Below are positions 44,426 to 57,137 of a stretch of DNA of 64,000 nt, one piece after another. Location of the stretch: the NCBI RefSeq assembly GCF_032884065.1, contig NW_027062693.1:372001-436000 (forward strand), written 5' to 3'. Source of the DNA: Artemia franciscana (Eukaryota > Arthropoda > Branchiopoda > Anostraca > Artemiidae). Each line of letters opens with the position of its first letter. The first letter of the stretch is position 1. The position numbers and the translations under genes were made by a program. The notes under the pieces are model-generated. The model was given only the letters and a program-made list of their open reading frames with translations, was not told where the DNA came from and made no database searches.

Positions 44426-45944
44426 ATGGGCCCATTCCGATAACTCCTTCTGTGCAAAGTGCCTTGATGAAAAAAATATATAAATAAATAATACATTGTG
44501 TCGGCATTACTTTTTACTTTGCTCGGCTATTGGACAGTTAATACAATTGAATAGCAAGTTCTTATTGTTAAGTTTTTTTGGTAGGGCATGACTTATTTAG
44601 AGCAATTGTGGAAAGACACACGAAAAACAAAAGCTAAATTTTGTGGGTTCTCCTCGTCATAATGGATAATTTCCAAGTCTATTCCCTAGCTTAAACATTA
44701 TTCTGGTTTATACGGGTGGGGGGGGGGGGTTAGCACAATAAAGAAGAGGACTCAAATCGAACTGAAGGAGAAACTTTTACTTCATGTGCGCAAGTTGTTT
44801 CTTGTTTTGGATATATTTGATAAATTGACAAACAAGACTGCAAAATACAGACGAAGAAAAAAAAAGAAAGATGAGTGATAAGAAATGCAGAACTAACAAT
44901 TACAAAAAGAGGGGAGAATAAAGGCGCTCTTGAGACCGCCAGCTATACATGACGTACGAATAAACAAAAGAAAGACAAAAAATTAAGATAAGAAATATGT
45001 AAAACCAAAAGAAGATAATTTTCAGCTAGTAGTTTTTTTGCCAAATCGTAATTTTTGTACAAGCAAAGAATAAGGACAGAAAAGACAGATTCGAAAAAAA
45101 AACATGTAGTTGTTATGAAAGAACGGTGTAGATCTACTTTATCCATTTTTTTCAACAAATTTTCTTCTTCGATTATTTCTTTCATTCCTTCTTTCCATTG
45201 TCAGGTCTGCAGAAGTTTTCGTGCTGTTAATCCCCAGATTCCAAATGAGAGAGAGAGAATACGAGAGAGAGATAGGAAACTTAGATACAGACAAAGCAGA
45301 ATGTAACCGAAGATGAACTAAAAACATACCAAACAATAATATAGATGATAAAACATGGCGCAGTAAGTTCAGATAAGGGTAATTTAAATATTTTTCAGGT
45401 TTTTTTCACTATTTCTTCCATTTACACTTTATACTAGCATCTCTGTATATATTTCCCGTATTTTAAGTCAACAACAGAAGTAAAGAGAGAAAATGAGGCA
45501 CAGATAGAAAAGAGGCATAGAGAGAATGCAAAAAATAACAAAAAATAAAAAGATGCAAAGCAATATAAATACAAATCAGTCTAGATAAATATGCTTATAG
45601 TTGCAACACTATCAATATAAGATAATGATATACAAACAAAATCCCTTTCCTCACCTTTTCCTATGATTAAATGCTGATTGCGCATATTTAAAGCACTTGA
45701 AAAATTTACTGAACCAAATCCTTAAATCAAAATAAAAAATTGGCTGTTAAGAAAAATAATCCTTTTTTCAGTAATACAAAACATTATAATTATGACCCGA
45801 GTTTTTTTTTTTTTATGTCTGAGTATTTAGTTCACAACTCCTTATCTCTGAAAGCATTAGTAAATTTCGAAACCAAGGATGGCAATTTCATTAGCAGTAA
45901 TTTTTAAAATTGACCTAATCATTTTAGTAACTTGTTTCAAAAAC
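44426..45944. other. AT-rich spacer
   Basis: No gene is seen. A GA-rich stretch (GAGAGAGAGAATACGAGAGA) lies near 45245-45275. A-rich DNA with AATAACAAAAAATAA words occurs near 45530. Confidence 0.4.
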
Positions 45945-47860
45945 ATATTTGCACAAATTTAGACCTTTTTAACATTTTGTACATTGTATGTGGGGAAAGA
46001 GGAAAGAGGAATAAACACAGAAAGAACACATAGACTTGAAAATACAAAACTGGAAAAATACGAAATATGAACAAATAAAAATTGGAACAAACACAATAAT
46101 AAAGAAGTGTAAGAAATACTAACAACTCGACGCTATGAAACATCTTTATTAGAATGACATGACAATTCATGGATCTAGTTAATTAACGATACTATTGGAA
46201 AGTTAGGACTCTTACTGTTCCCACGAAGGAAAAGATTGTGAACACCTTCCATTTTATAAAGTATGTTAAAAATACTAATTACTAATGCCATTCTGCTGTT
46301 CCTATACCACGGAGGTAACCGTAAAAAAAAAAAAAAAACTTTACAAATTTAAAAGACACTGAATTAATGGATCTTTTTTCTCTACTGGAGAAAAAGGGCA
46401 CACTGGGGCCAAAAAGAAAATATATGGGCCAACGAAAACGTTATGAAAGGGCCTAGCGTACGTTGGTCGAACAGACCTCTGACTCTGGCAAGTGCTACAT
46501 ATGACTATCTAATTTTCTCCTTGAGGTTGTGGATTGTGAGGTGTTTTGTACCACGAAGAGGTTTGCCATAAGGAAGGCCAAGATATACCAAAGGCTTTTC
46601 TTCAGGAACTACAGTACCATCTATATTTATAGTATTATGCTGTTTTCTGCTTTCTTTAGTATTGCTGCTTTCTTGTAGTATTGCGGCTTTCTTTAGTACG
46701 GTACAACAAAAAATGAAACTAGTGTCATAGCCACCACAAATGATGCATTTCACCTGAACGCTATGGCACGACTCCCTTTAATTTTTTCCTTGAGGTTGTG
46801 GATTGTGAGGTGTTTTGTACCACGAAGAGGTTTGCCATAAGGAAGGCCAAGATATACCAAAGACTTTTCTTCAGGAACTACAGTACCATCTATATTTATA
46901 GTATTATGCTGTTTTCTGCTTTCTTTAGTATTGCTGCTTTCTTGTAGTATTGCTGCTTTCTTTAGTACGGTACAACAAAAAATGAAACTAGTGTCATAGC
47001 CACCACAAATGATGCATTTCACCTGAACGCTATGGCACGACTCCCTTTTTGAAGAGCAATGGTCTACCGCACATCTTGAGCATTTAGCTGTTTTAGTACA
47101 CTTAGAGGCTGTGTGACAGATTGACAGTTATAACACTGAAGGGGTCTCTCTATTGGCTTATAAACTTTGAATTGTATATAGTCGATTTTAATCCCATATT
47201 TCAATGCACAATCGAAGTCCCCACTTCGTCCAAAAGACAAAGAAAAGGTCTTAGAGATACCGAAACGCTTAGCACTCATGATATCACAACAGATATCTGG
47301 AATAGTTCCCACATCAAATCATCATCAATATAAACAATCCATAAAAACTCTTTTTGATCACTTTATTTTTTTTGTTTTTTTTTTTCTCACGCATGGCTCT
47401 AAAAGCTGCAGTTACAGAACACTCATCCTTCATGTGGAGGATTGTCTTATCTTTCTTGTGGATAATTCTCTCTACACCATCATTTTTTAGGTTTTTAATT
47501 AACGCACTCTCTTTACCTACATTGACATTTTTTAGTTCGAGGGAGGGGTATTAGATAAGATAACTGGAATTGTTGTTTCTCTCTCTAGCTTTGAAGGCCA
47601 AACCAATAGACTAAGCTGGACAGTTTTGGATTCACTTTTTTCAACTAAAAAATCCAATAAACTTTTGCAGTCATATAATCTAGACACAATAGCATTATTA
47701 ACGTCATTAGATAAATCAGTAACTTCTTTGGGTTCAATTATTACAAAACATGGAATAGACCGATCATCACTCAAACGAGAACAGAGTCAATCATACATAT
47801 CACCTAGAAATGAGGCTGGTGGATGGCTGCCCCTTACGACCATAAAGTAGGTCAATGTTA
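45945..47860 (-). mobile_element. Degraded LINE with gag-like ORF1 and RT tail (type L3, copy 1)
   Basis: From right to left the minus strand encodes ORF1-like protein (VTDLSNDVNNAIVSRLYDCK and LVWPSKLERETTIP near 47560-47710). Next come GKESALIKNLKNDGVERII (47490-47420 region) and a domain leading to the zinc-knuckle start PLQCYNCQS near 47120. A second knuckle VKCIICGGYDTS follows near 47000. After that the frame passes straight into an RT C-terminal segment, LVYLGLPYGKPLRGTKHLTI, so most of ORF2 is missing. The 3' end (45945-46440) matches 54590-55070. The copy has stops and frame changes. A CCHC ORF1 suggests a Jockey, I or CR1-like clade. Confidence 0.7.
46521..47058 (-). repeat. 269-bp tandem duplication inside LINE L3
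   Basis: TTGAGGTTGTGGATTGTGAG occurs at 46521 and again at 46790. Everything between is repeated with very few differences, including the zinc-knuckle KCIICGG and the RT word YLGLPYG. The duplication is younger than the LINE copy itself. Confidence 0.88.
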
Positions 47861-49185
47861 AATTAACTTTTGCAAGTATTGATAGCGTCCTTTAGGGCTT
47901 CTTTGATAAAGGATTTCACATGTCTCAAGATTTTGTTAGTTAATTTTTACTAGCTAAACCTATAAATACCTTCGAGCAAATGTCGAATTTATGGGCATGT
48001 CTTGATAAGTAGGTATAATCTAGTCCCCATGGGTATCCACAGATTTGCTCAAATCCAAAACAAAATGAAAATCAATATAATTAAAGTTGAACGATTTTCA
48101 CTGTGTACATCCTTCAAACAAGCTTACTGAGCTCCATTATTTGGCAAATTACTTTGGCAATTTTGATGTTTTGTGACAGTTATTTTAAAGATTTAAAAAT
48201 TTCAGATAAAAACCATAAAACCAGATAAAACCAGGCAGTGAAAACACATCTTCAGAATAAGGAGAAATAGATTTTTTGGCAATTATTGGCAATTTTTCGC
48301 ATTATTTGCCAATTTTTACATTTTTCGGCAATCATTAGAAAAAATTTTAAATTTCAGATACGACCTTTAGGCATGACAGTGAAAATACACTGTCAAAATG
48401 AGGGGAAATAGGGGATTTGACTTTTAGTGAAAAAAAAAACTCCATATGCAGTTTTTTGGCGGTGTCTAGTTAAAGAAAAAAAAATATATGGCTGAAAAAC
48501 CAGCAGGCTAAAGACAAATGGAACCGAACTGCTGAAGAAAGCCTGGCTTTCCTCTGTAGGTGTAGTTGTCTTTGGGGATCAGTAGATTGTTAATGTTTGG
48601 GTTTTTTCGGATGAAATACTTTTATCAAATTTAACTAATTGGTTTCGCTTTCTTCTTTTCATGGTTCAGCGTGACAAGCAATGAGCATAGGCAAATGTTG
48701 CTGTTGATACGAGGGTGAATTCGACCGATATAACACTCTCTAAGCACATACGGCCTATATTCCCTTCTTCACACTATGCTTTCCTTCAAACGGTTTGACA
48801 GAAGATTTCGTACAGAGGATGGGCAACTTTTTCCACTATTGTCTTCTTTCACTTTAACATTAACAATTTACAGGTATGTCTCTTGACTGCTTTATTTCTG
48901 TACTAACATTTCCTCACTTATCAGAATACGCTTCCGTAAATATCTAAAAATTACAAAATTAAATACAGCAAAACAAAAATAATCAAAATAAAACAAATGC
49001 ATAAAAAAAATCAATAAACACATTTTCCATTTTTCTTTCCATTTTTAAATTCAACTTTAATCACTATTTTCTTTTCATCTTTCCATTGTTTGTTTTTTTT
49101 TCATCTCTCCGTTTTTTTCGCCAAAATATAAATATCTCCCATCCTTGTCATACAATTGAATGGACATCTGCTTTCTCTAAGCAAC
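47861..49185. other. Spacer with a small dispersed repeat
   Basis: A stretch at about 48190-48420 has AGATACGACCTTTAGGCATG and GACAGTGAAAATACA. It matches 54510-54590 (AGATATGACCCTTAGGCATG) and lies near LINE L3 copies in both cases. No gene is recognised. Confidence 0.45.
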
Positions 49186-50525
49186 TTCTACTACTACTGC
49201 TAACAACTCACCGTATCACCAAGCCACCCCAGGCCAACACAGCTATGCACGCTCCTCCTCCATTCCAATCTATTCAAAGCCTCCCTTCTTACACCCTCCC
49301 AGGAAGTTCCCATTTCTTTTAAATCTGTCTTTATGAATCCTACCACATAAGATGCGGACGACCTGCTTTCCATTTACCCCTAGAAGGTTGGATGAAAAAG
49401 ACAATCTTCGGCAATCTGTTATCCTTCATCCGTACAACGGGACCTAGCCTTTTGAACCTTTCTTTCATTATAGCCCTAGAAAGGGGGATTGAACAACATT
49501 TTTCGTACAATCTACTGTTTGAAATACGGCCAGTCAGTCTTGTACCCAGAACGATCCGTTGGCAATTTCTCTGGAAAACATCTAGTAAATCTTCATCAGC
49601 TTTTTGGAGCGCCCATACTTCCAAACCATATCTGACCGCTTTCGTTACTGTAGCTTGTAATATTCTAATCTTGGTTTGCAGACTTATCTTCCTATTCTTC
49701 TAGACTTTTTTTGACTGTGAAAAAACACCCTGACCCTTTACTATTTTACTTTTACCATCTTCACCGCTTCAACCGTCTTTACTAATAATACCTCCAAGGT
49801 AAGTGAAGCTGCTCATCTGATCAATCTTTTCGTTACCCAACGTCACCTTTTCATCTTCGCTTATTCCTAGCCTTGTTGAGTTAGTCTTCTAAAAATTTAA
49901 TTTTAAACCTATTCTAGCACCCTGAACTCGCAATCATTTTGCTCACACTGTCATCAAGGATACTTAAATCATCAGCATAATCTAAGTCCAGGAGAGTTAT
50001 CTTCCCCATTGGATTTTATGGTCTCCCATTACCTTTCCTGAGCTCCCTAAGACAAAGTCCTTCAAAATTATCCATACAAAGGGGGATAGAACACAAACTC
50101 TCTTAACTCCTGTTTTAATACAAGACCAGCTGCTAGCCTCGTTTCCTACCTTAACCGCAGCGGTGTTATTGTAGTACATAGCACTAATCCCTTTAACGTA
50201 TTTTTCAGGTATACCATACAAGGATAAGACATTTGCTAAGGCTCTTCTATCAACAGAATCAAACGCTTCCTCATAATCTATAAAACTGAGAACCAAAGGT
50301 GTTTGACAAGTCAGGCACTTCTCAATTATTAACCCAAGAGTGAAAATTTGGTCGGCCCATCCTCTACCTTTTCTAAAACCGCACTGTTCTTCTCTTGAAA
50401 CTTAGTCTACAACATCTCTCAGTTTAAAAAGTATTATATTACTAAGTAATTTGCTACCAGCAGAGACCATACTAATGCCTCAAAAATTACTAGACTCGCT
50501 CTTATCACCTTTCTTATACGGCGGT
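49186..50525 (-). mobile_element. Degraded LINE with RT domain (type L1, copy 1)
   Basis: On the minus strand the RT starts near 50520 with KGDKSESSNF and GISMVSAGSKLLSN. It continues with EEQCGFRKGRGWADQIFTL and LSFIDYEEAFDSVDRRAL (50230 region). NNTAAVKVGNEASSW and the catalytic LDLDYADDLSIL (about 49960-49990) follow. The C-terminus is KADEDLLDVFQRNCQRIVLG and RMKDNRLPKIVFF (49340-49630). The 3' end near 49186 is a short (AGT)n tail. Several frame changes and stops are present and the endonuclease is missing. The relative at 56878-57137 has the same tail type. It is a non-LTR retrotransposon; RTE-like is a guess. Confidence 0.85.
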
Positions 50526-50695
50526 TTAACTTATAGGCAACTATTGAGAGGAGAAACTAGCACTGGTATCGAAGAAAAAAACAAACTTTATCAACTATTT
50601 AGCGTTTTTTGCAGCTTTTTTCTTATTAGTGTAATTAGTGTAATTGGCAAAATTAATGTAATTAAAAGCGTCTTATCTGGGTTATAATAATACAA
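50526..50695. repeat. Fragment shared with 22672-22760
   Basis: GAGAAACTAGCACTGGTATC at about 50550 resembles GTAGAAACTGGCACTAGTATC near 22678. Its reverse complement is echoed near 50880-50935. The stretch lies between a LINE and a SINE and may be part of either. Confidence 0.3.
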
Positions 50696-50830
50696 TAATC
50701 GGATTAACGAAGTTTCGTGACTACTAATGTCTTTGCGTCAGCTGTGCAGTGTCTTGCTACAGCCAGGTTTGATCTATGGGTCCCTTATTACCAAGCTGAG
50801 GTCAAACTCATTGCGTCACCTCAGGACTTT
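50696..50830 (-). mobile_element. tRNA-derived SINE, type 1, copy 3
   Basis: On the minus strand, GTCCTGAGGTGACGCAATGA (diverged A-box) is followed by TTTGACCTCAGCTTGGTAAT and GGGACCCATAGATCAAACC. This matches the copies at 11590 and 17822. Confidence 0.7.
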
Positions 50831-53800
50831 GACTTTTCGAAGAAACACAATTGCCAAGTTTGGAAAAACTACCAATAAACATCTAATGATAGATGGCATT
50901 GGTTAGTTTTCGACACTAGCACCAAGCATCCACTTTTAAAAGTTGTACATACTCTTTGGTGCCAACACTGACCAAAATGTGCCACTGGCCACTGCCATAA
51001 AACACCATAATTTTCAAATAACCGAAACAAAATCTTTCGTAGAATAGACCTGAGATCGGACCCTGGGTAAAAAAATGTCTTCATTTAATATTCTTGGTAC
51101 TTTAAATAAGACAATTTCGAAGCATTCAGAAAAAAATAAATGAAAACATAAAAACGTTAAACCTGTTTCTAGCCAAAGCAAGGTGTCTGACAGCTCAGGA
51201 GAATTGTTCATATAGCCTATATGGTAACCTGCACATAGTAACATGCCAAGGTTACTTTGAATTATCGATCCTGATGCGAATAATTTAGTTACATCTTTGC
51301 AATTACACATGCCGGGTGTCTTGTTCAGGATATCTCATATTCAAGTTCAAAACGACATCTATATAATACAATACAGAATCTTTTAATCTAATAACACCGA
51401 ATTTACTAAATTGTGTATTTTATTCCGACTTTCGAGCTGAGATTACTTTCTAGTTTTCTTATAATTATCTTTTTGAAATCTAATTTTGAGATATTTTTTC
51501 AACATGTTGAAATCTTTTCAATATAAGACTTGAGGGGTAACTAAGTACCTCTTTTAATATGCTTCTTGACGACTTGGCACAGCAAATATTCATATTTTAG
51601 ATATTTTAAACAATTTGCCAATGATATACTGCCTTTTCTATGAAAAGTAAGTCTATAGATCACTCATGTATGCACTTAAATTGTTGAAAGAAAACATTTT
51701 GTCAGTCTAGCCTTTGCCCGCCTGCAAATGCACAAAAGGCTGAAGTAAGGACAAAAATTAATGAAATAAATGAGAAAAACAAACAAAATACTGCAAGATT
51801 AATCCAAACAACAGTCGTACATAATTGTAAATGGCAGGAAATAATACAAAGAATTTAGAATAAGGTCGAAAATCAAATAAGAAGAGAAGACGAAGGCGAC
51901 AGAAAAAAAGAAGAAAGGAGCTACACTTATACAGCCTCAGACATCCAAACTACAAAAAGTATATGAACCTCAAAACAAAGACACTGCCAGGAATCCCCCT
52001 CTCAAAAAAGAAACAAAACAACTTAACCAGCTAAAAACAATTTTTGTAAGCATTTATATACAATTGTACGATATATTAGTATTTATTATTAGATAAATAG
52101 TGTACTTAAAAACATAAATGAAATCTATAAGTAAGTAAATAAATAACATATGTAAATATATATATAAAAAAATAGTGTCATAAATAAACGTGGGACTTTT
52201 TGTCGCTAAAATCAAGAGATTATGATTTGCTGAAAATAAATCATTGGGAAATTTAAGAATGCATCCTAAGCGTGAGACAAAAGAAGACTAGCATTAAACA
52301 TTGTAGCTAGAAGCTAGAATTATTAAGTTTTCAAACAGTCGTTCCTTCAGAAAAATCTTTTGATATCACCCCCACCCACCCTACCTTTTACGCGTAAATA
52401 GGAGTAATAAAATAAGATAACCACAGTAAACTGTTAGAAATATTCCCATGAAATTAACCTTGCTTCATGTCTGATAATGTTACATTGACTTTAAATCTGT
52501 TTTTCATTTATTTGTGTAAAAAGCTATAAACTAAAATATTGTTGATGCCGAAGATATACCGTACCTCTGTTTTTTTAGTTTTTTTTTCTGGCGAATCATA
52601 GCCTGCATAATGTAACTTTGAAACGCAGATGAAAACCAGGCGGATGAAACAGCCTGGTGCATACGATACGTTAAATAGTCGCTTTTCAATAAACGTAATT
52701 ACGTGAAAGTGAACGCCATCTATCAAATTTTTCTAACCATATATGAAAACGCCAAAATACACATTTTTTTCGTGCAACAAATTTGACCTAAAACTTAAAA
52801 TCAAGAAACGAAACTTAAATATTAAAACTTTCAAGTTCTAATGTTAAATTTCAAAAATTCAAATGTTTAAACGTTCAAATCGTCCAATAATTTAACTATT
52901 AATTTTGTCAAGCTTTGTGTCTATTTTATTCTAGGGCTAAAAACGCGCTGATAAGTTTACCTTTATTTATCGTTTCAGAAACAAGACCTAGCACCCCACT
53001 TCCTGAAACTCGCGCCCAATTGCTGATCCTCTTATCATCTCTGCTTTAAACCTGAAGCACAAGGAAAGTTTTCTAGCTTGTGTTCCAACGAAAGACTGGA
53101 AACGTATCAGCACTGACTTTTCTTTGGAACTTGCAAAACGTCAGAAGGAACTCTTGGGTTTGGCTTGGGTTTAGGGTTTGCGTTTAGGTTTTGGTTTAGG
53201 GAATTCTGAACTAGTTGCTGATACTACCACCAGCCAATATAATGCAGGGGGTACTACATTTGGTTAGAAAAAAGACTTGTACTTCTAATTTGGCCAAAAT
53301 CAGCGATGAATGCTATGATCTACCGGCCCTATTTTTCTCGGAAGACAGTGACGGCAATGATTCTGATAATTTACATTATATAATTTATATTATATTGCAG
53401 GTTATATAATTTACAGTGTCGTTGTTTGAGTTCAATAAAATTTAATTGTCAAAAAATCTGTTGTTCCTTTTTTGCTATGGCTTTTTTTTCCTTTTTTTTT
53501 GCTTCGTACGTTTTTACTTCCTCTCATATCTGTCCTACGATACTTACCCTTTTAATTTTTTTTACTTGTACTTATTTCACCGTTTCAGAAAAAAAGTCAA
53601 GTTTGTGTTATTACCTTGCTATTTCGCTTTGATATGCTTATAGGCCCACGTCACGGTTGTTCACCCGACTGTCGAATGGTCTCTACGCCACGTACTAATA
53701 AGGTATTATTTCAGAAAAAATGTTCATCAGGTACCAACGCTATTAATATACCTAGGAGCTGACAAAGTTTGACTAAAAATTACTTTTGAAAAAAAGCAGA

Positions 53801-54479
53801 TCGCTTTTTACAGTGCGTGTGGGGAGACGTTGTATGTCTCACATAGGAATGTCACATAGGGGGATTCCTCAATGTTTTCAGCCTAGAGGTAAGAAAATTA
53901 TACAATTTAAACTGCAATATCATCCAAATCAGTCAAAATTAACCAGCGAGTCAACAAAATCGATTAGTAGTATAATTTGGCTTCCCCCCTCCCGCATTTT
54001 GGCTCGTGACACCTCTGGTTTAATATGCTTTAAGAGAATTATAAGGCCCAGTGTTAGCATATACTGAGCTTAATTCTTTAATGAACAAAGACAGGTGAAA
54101 TTGAACTTGTTTAATTAGGCTTGTTGAGCTACGCAAGCACACATCGTCGCTAAGGTCGTATCTAGGGGATACTTTGTAGGTTTTAACCCCCCCCCCCATC
54201 CGAAATTGCCCTCTGACTCATAAAAAAGTAACAAAAGTGCTATATAAATAATTTTTTATTCATTTTGCAAAGTTTCCCCCCCCCTTTCTCCTGGAAAAAA
54301 TCCTGATTGACACTGTAATGCTGAAAGGTCATATCAGACATTTTCAAACGTCTAAATCAATTGCCAAAAATAGTTTGCTAACCGGTTCTCAAAGGGAAAC
54401 AATACAATAATTCAAACTAAAAGGATCGAAGTGTGATTAAAGACATTTCCCTGCTGACCTTTCCATCGAATGCAGCTCA
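50831..54479. other. Long spacer with no recognised gene
   Basis: Frames on both strands are short and carry no motif I know. A TTTAGG/TTTGGG-rich patch lies at 53155-53200, and poly-C runs occur near 54187 and 54278. A 93-codon frame at 53786-54067 is unremarkable. Confidence 0.4.
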
Positions 54480-54589
54480 GTAAACGTTTTTTGGCAATTA
54501 TTTAAAAATTTTCAAAATGTCAGATATGACCCTTAGGCATGAAAGCGAAAACGTATCTTCCAAATAAGAGCAAATAGATTTTTTGGGCA
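54480..54589 (+). repeat. Small dispersed repeat shared with 48190-48420
   Basis: TTTTTTGGCAATTATTTAAA, AAATTTTCAAAATGTCAGAT and GACCCTTAGGCATGAAAG match the earlier stretch. The word GTAAACGGTTTTTGGGAATT near 29988 may be a third piece. Confidence 0.45.
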
Positions 54590-55470
54590 TTAATAAAAAT
54601 AATAATAATTTATTTATATCCTCTATAACAAGAATTATAAAAATCCTGAAAAGAGGAGCAAAGGGGAAAGAGGAAAAAATATAGAAAAAACACACAGACT
54701 GGAAAATACAATGCTAGAAAAATACGAAAAATAAACCAAAAAAATGGAAAAAACACAATCATAAAAAGGGTAAGAAATACTAACAATTTAACACTGTAAA
54801 ACATCTTTATTAGAAGGACATGATAATTGTTGGACCTAGTTAATTAACGATACTGTTGGAAAGTTAGGAATCTTACTGTTCCTGTGAAGGGAACGGTTGT
54901 GAATACTTTCCATTTTATAAAGTATATTAAAAATACTAAACACTAATGAAAATCTACTGCTCCTATACCACGGAGGTAATCGTAAAAAAACTTAAAAAAT
55001 CCAAAAGACACCAAATTAATGGATCTTTTTTCTCGACTGGAGATAAAGGGCCACACTCGGGCCTAAAAGAAAATATGTGGGTTAACGAAAGCGTTATAAA
55101 GAGGGCCTAGTGTACGTTGGTCAAACTGACCTCTAACTCTGGCAAGTGCTACATATGACTTTCTAATTTTTTCCTTGAGGTTATGAATTATGAGGTGTTT
55201 TGCACCACGAAGAGGTATGCCATAAGGAAGGCCAAGATATACCAAAGACTTTTCTAAGGAACTACAGTCCCATCTATATTAATAGACAGAGGACTTCTAA
55301 TCTATCGGTTAATAAAAACAATTAAAAACTTAATTTTGGACAGAGCAATTGTTAACCCTATGGATTTTAAATTCCTGGAAATTGTGGTCACAGCTTCTTG
55401 CATCTCCGATAATTTCTCACTTAATGATAGAAGGTCATCACCGTGTGAAAAATATTAAACATGAAATATT
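54590..55470 (-). mobile_element. Degraded LINE 3' half (type L3, copy 2)
   Basis: The minus strand carries an RT palm remnant, HGDDLLSLSEKLSEMQEAVT (near 55440), in which the usual YADD appears as HGDD. It continues with RNLKSIGLTIALSKIKF and then LGLPYGIPLRGAKHLIIHNL and YVALARVRGQFDQRTLGPLY (55063-55245). The 3' untranslated region to 54590 is closely similar to 45945-46440. It retains RT sequence that copy 1 lacks. Confidence 0.75.
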
Positions 55471-56877
55471 AGTTCGTCCAGGGGTGTAAGCAGAAACATT
55501 GAACAAAGAGATAGAAATACATAGAAGACATTTAAAACGAGGGTTTAAACTTTAGGCAATAAAACCTTAACTATTCACTATTTCTGTTCAAAAATAGTGT
55601 TTTAATAACCGTTATCAACTTCGACGAAATCTCAAAAAGTTACTCATCAAATTTTCGCTTTTTATGACAATATAGCACATGTTTTTCATTTTTAAAGTTC
55701 AATATATTCTTCTTAAATTACAGAATTCACAATTTTATAAAAAAAAAGTCGAATTTTCACTTTTTACTCCCGCCATATCTATTTATCACACAGTCAATGT
55801 CTACTTCATTATTTTGGTGAACATTTATAATGGCTAGTGCTGTCAGTCTAGAATCCAGTTAGTTTAGAGCTCTTGGTTAGTATATCCTCTTCTATTCATC
55901 CTAAAACATATCCAGACCTATTCATATATACATTCAGAAAAATATGAACTTTAATGCAGATGCATGTAGATATGTGCTTTAAACTAAGTATGCGATTCGA
56001 AATACTCTTGAAAATAAATAAATAATTATATGTTTGTTATTTTTGTATTTGATAGGCATAGATCGGCGATTTAAATTCTCAGGGATTCAAGCTGTGGTAT
56101 ATAATTAGTTAAGCATGTTTTAAAGTTCGGAATTTGTAGATATTTAATTCGAACAGTTAAACCTCGATATGTCTGTTGAGCATAAAAACAAAAATTTGAT
56201 ATTCGGCTAAAATTTAGCACTAAGTAAAAAAAAAAAATTGTCCTGAATGTTTTGTGACTGGTTGGTATTGTAAAGGTGATAAATTCTGAAGTAATATTAT
56301 AGTTGCATTCCTTTTCCGCGGTGAACTCAAGTGGTGACTTTCCACTTTTTTTTCATTATTTCATTAGTAGACCTTAATGTTTGAAAAGAAAATCAATACC
56401 ATTCCACTTTTAAACTAGGAGTTCAGAGACCCATTCATACCGGCTAGAAAAAAAAAATTAAACGCATAGTTATTTGCATTCTTTTATATTTTTTTAAACC
56501 TATTTTTCTTAAATGATTACTCGGACCTTCAAAAGAGTCTTCCGAATCATAGACTTAGTTTTAAGTGCATACTTGTACACACCTTTGTTGATGTTCAGTT
56601 ATTTCTAAAGAGTTTGGACTTTACTTTAATGTTTTGAAATAAACAAAGCGGTTGTAATTCATATAACGCAGAGCTTTAATTAGATGAAAATAGGCAGTAA
56701 AGTGGCCACTATTTACTAATCAAAATCGAAATGTAAACTTATAATATCTTTGCACTTCTCATGGATTTACCTTCTACTATATATATCCCCCAAAAAACAG
56801 CAATGTTGTAAAAACCAACCTGTTTCGCAAAAAAAGTAAACCCAAAATTTATGACAGCCAAATAAGTAATGAAATTC
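55471..56877. other. AT-rich spacer
   Basis: No gene or shared repeat was recognised. Confidence 0.4.
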
Positions 56878-57137
56878 GAATGATTTGCGGATGAAGGAAG
56901 ACTGATTGCCGAAGATTGTCCTTTTTGGCCAATCGTCTGGGGCTACACGGTAAGCAGGTCGTCCTCGTCTGGGTTGGGAGGATATCATAAATAATGATTT
57001 AAAGGAAATGGGTACTTCCTAGGAAGGTGTAAAGAGTGAGGCCTTGAATAGATTAGGTTGGACGAGGAGCGTGCGTAGCTGTGTTGGCCTCAGGCGACTT
57101 GGTGCTGCAGTGAGTCATTAGTAGTAGTAGTAGTAGT
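56878..57137 (+). mobile_element. LINE 3' fragment with (TAG)n tail (type L1, copy 2)
   Basis: The + strand reads RMKED, LPKIVLFGQSSGATR, AGRPRLGWEDIINNDLKEMG and SEALNRLGWTRSVRSCVGLR, then RLGAAVSH and a stop. Three further in-frame stops interrupt it. The stop is followed by a (TAG)6 run at about 57119-57136. This is a strongly 5'-truncated copy of the family at 49186-50525, in the opposite orientation. Confidence 0.82.

Noticed and set aside
53155-53200. Telomere-like TTTAGGG/TTTGGG patch
   Set aside because: It is only about 45 bp and imperfect, and arthropod telomeres are usually TTAGG. It is probably simple sequence.
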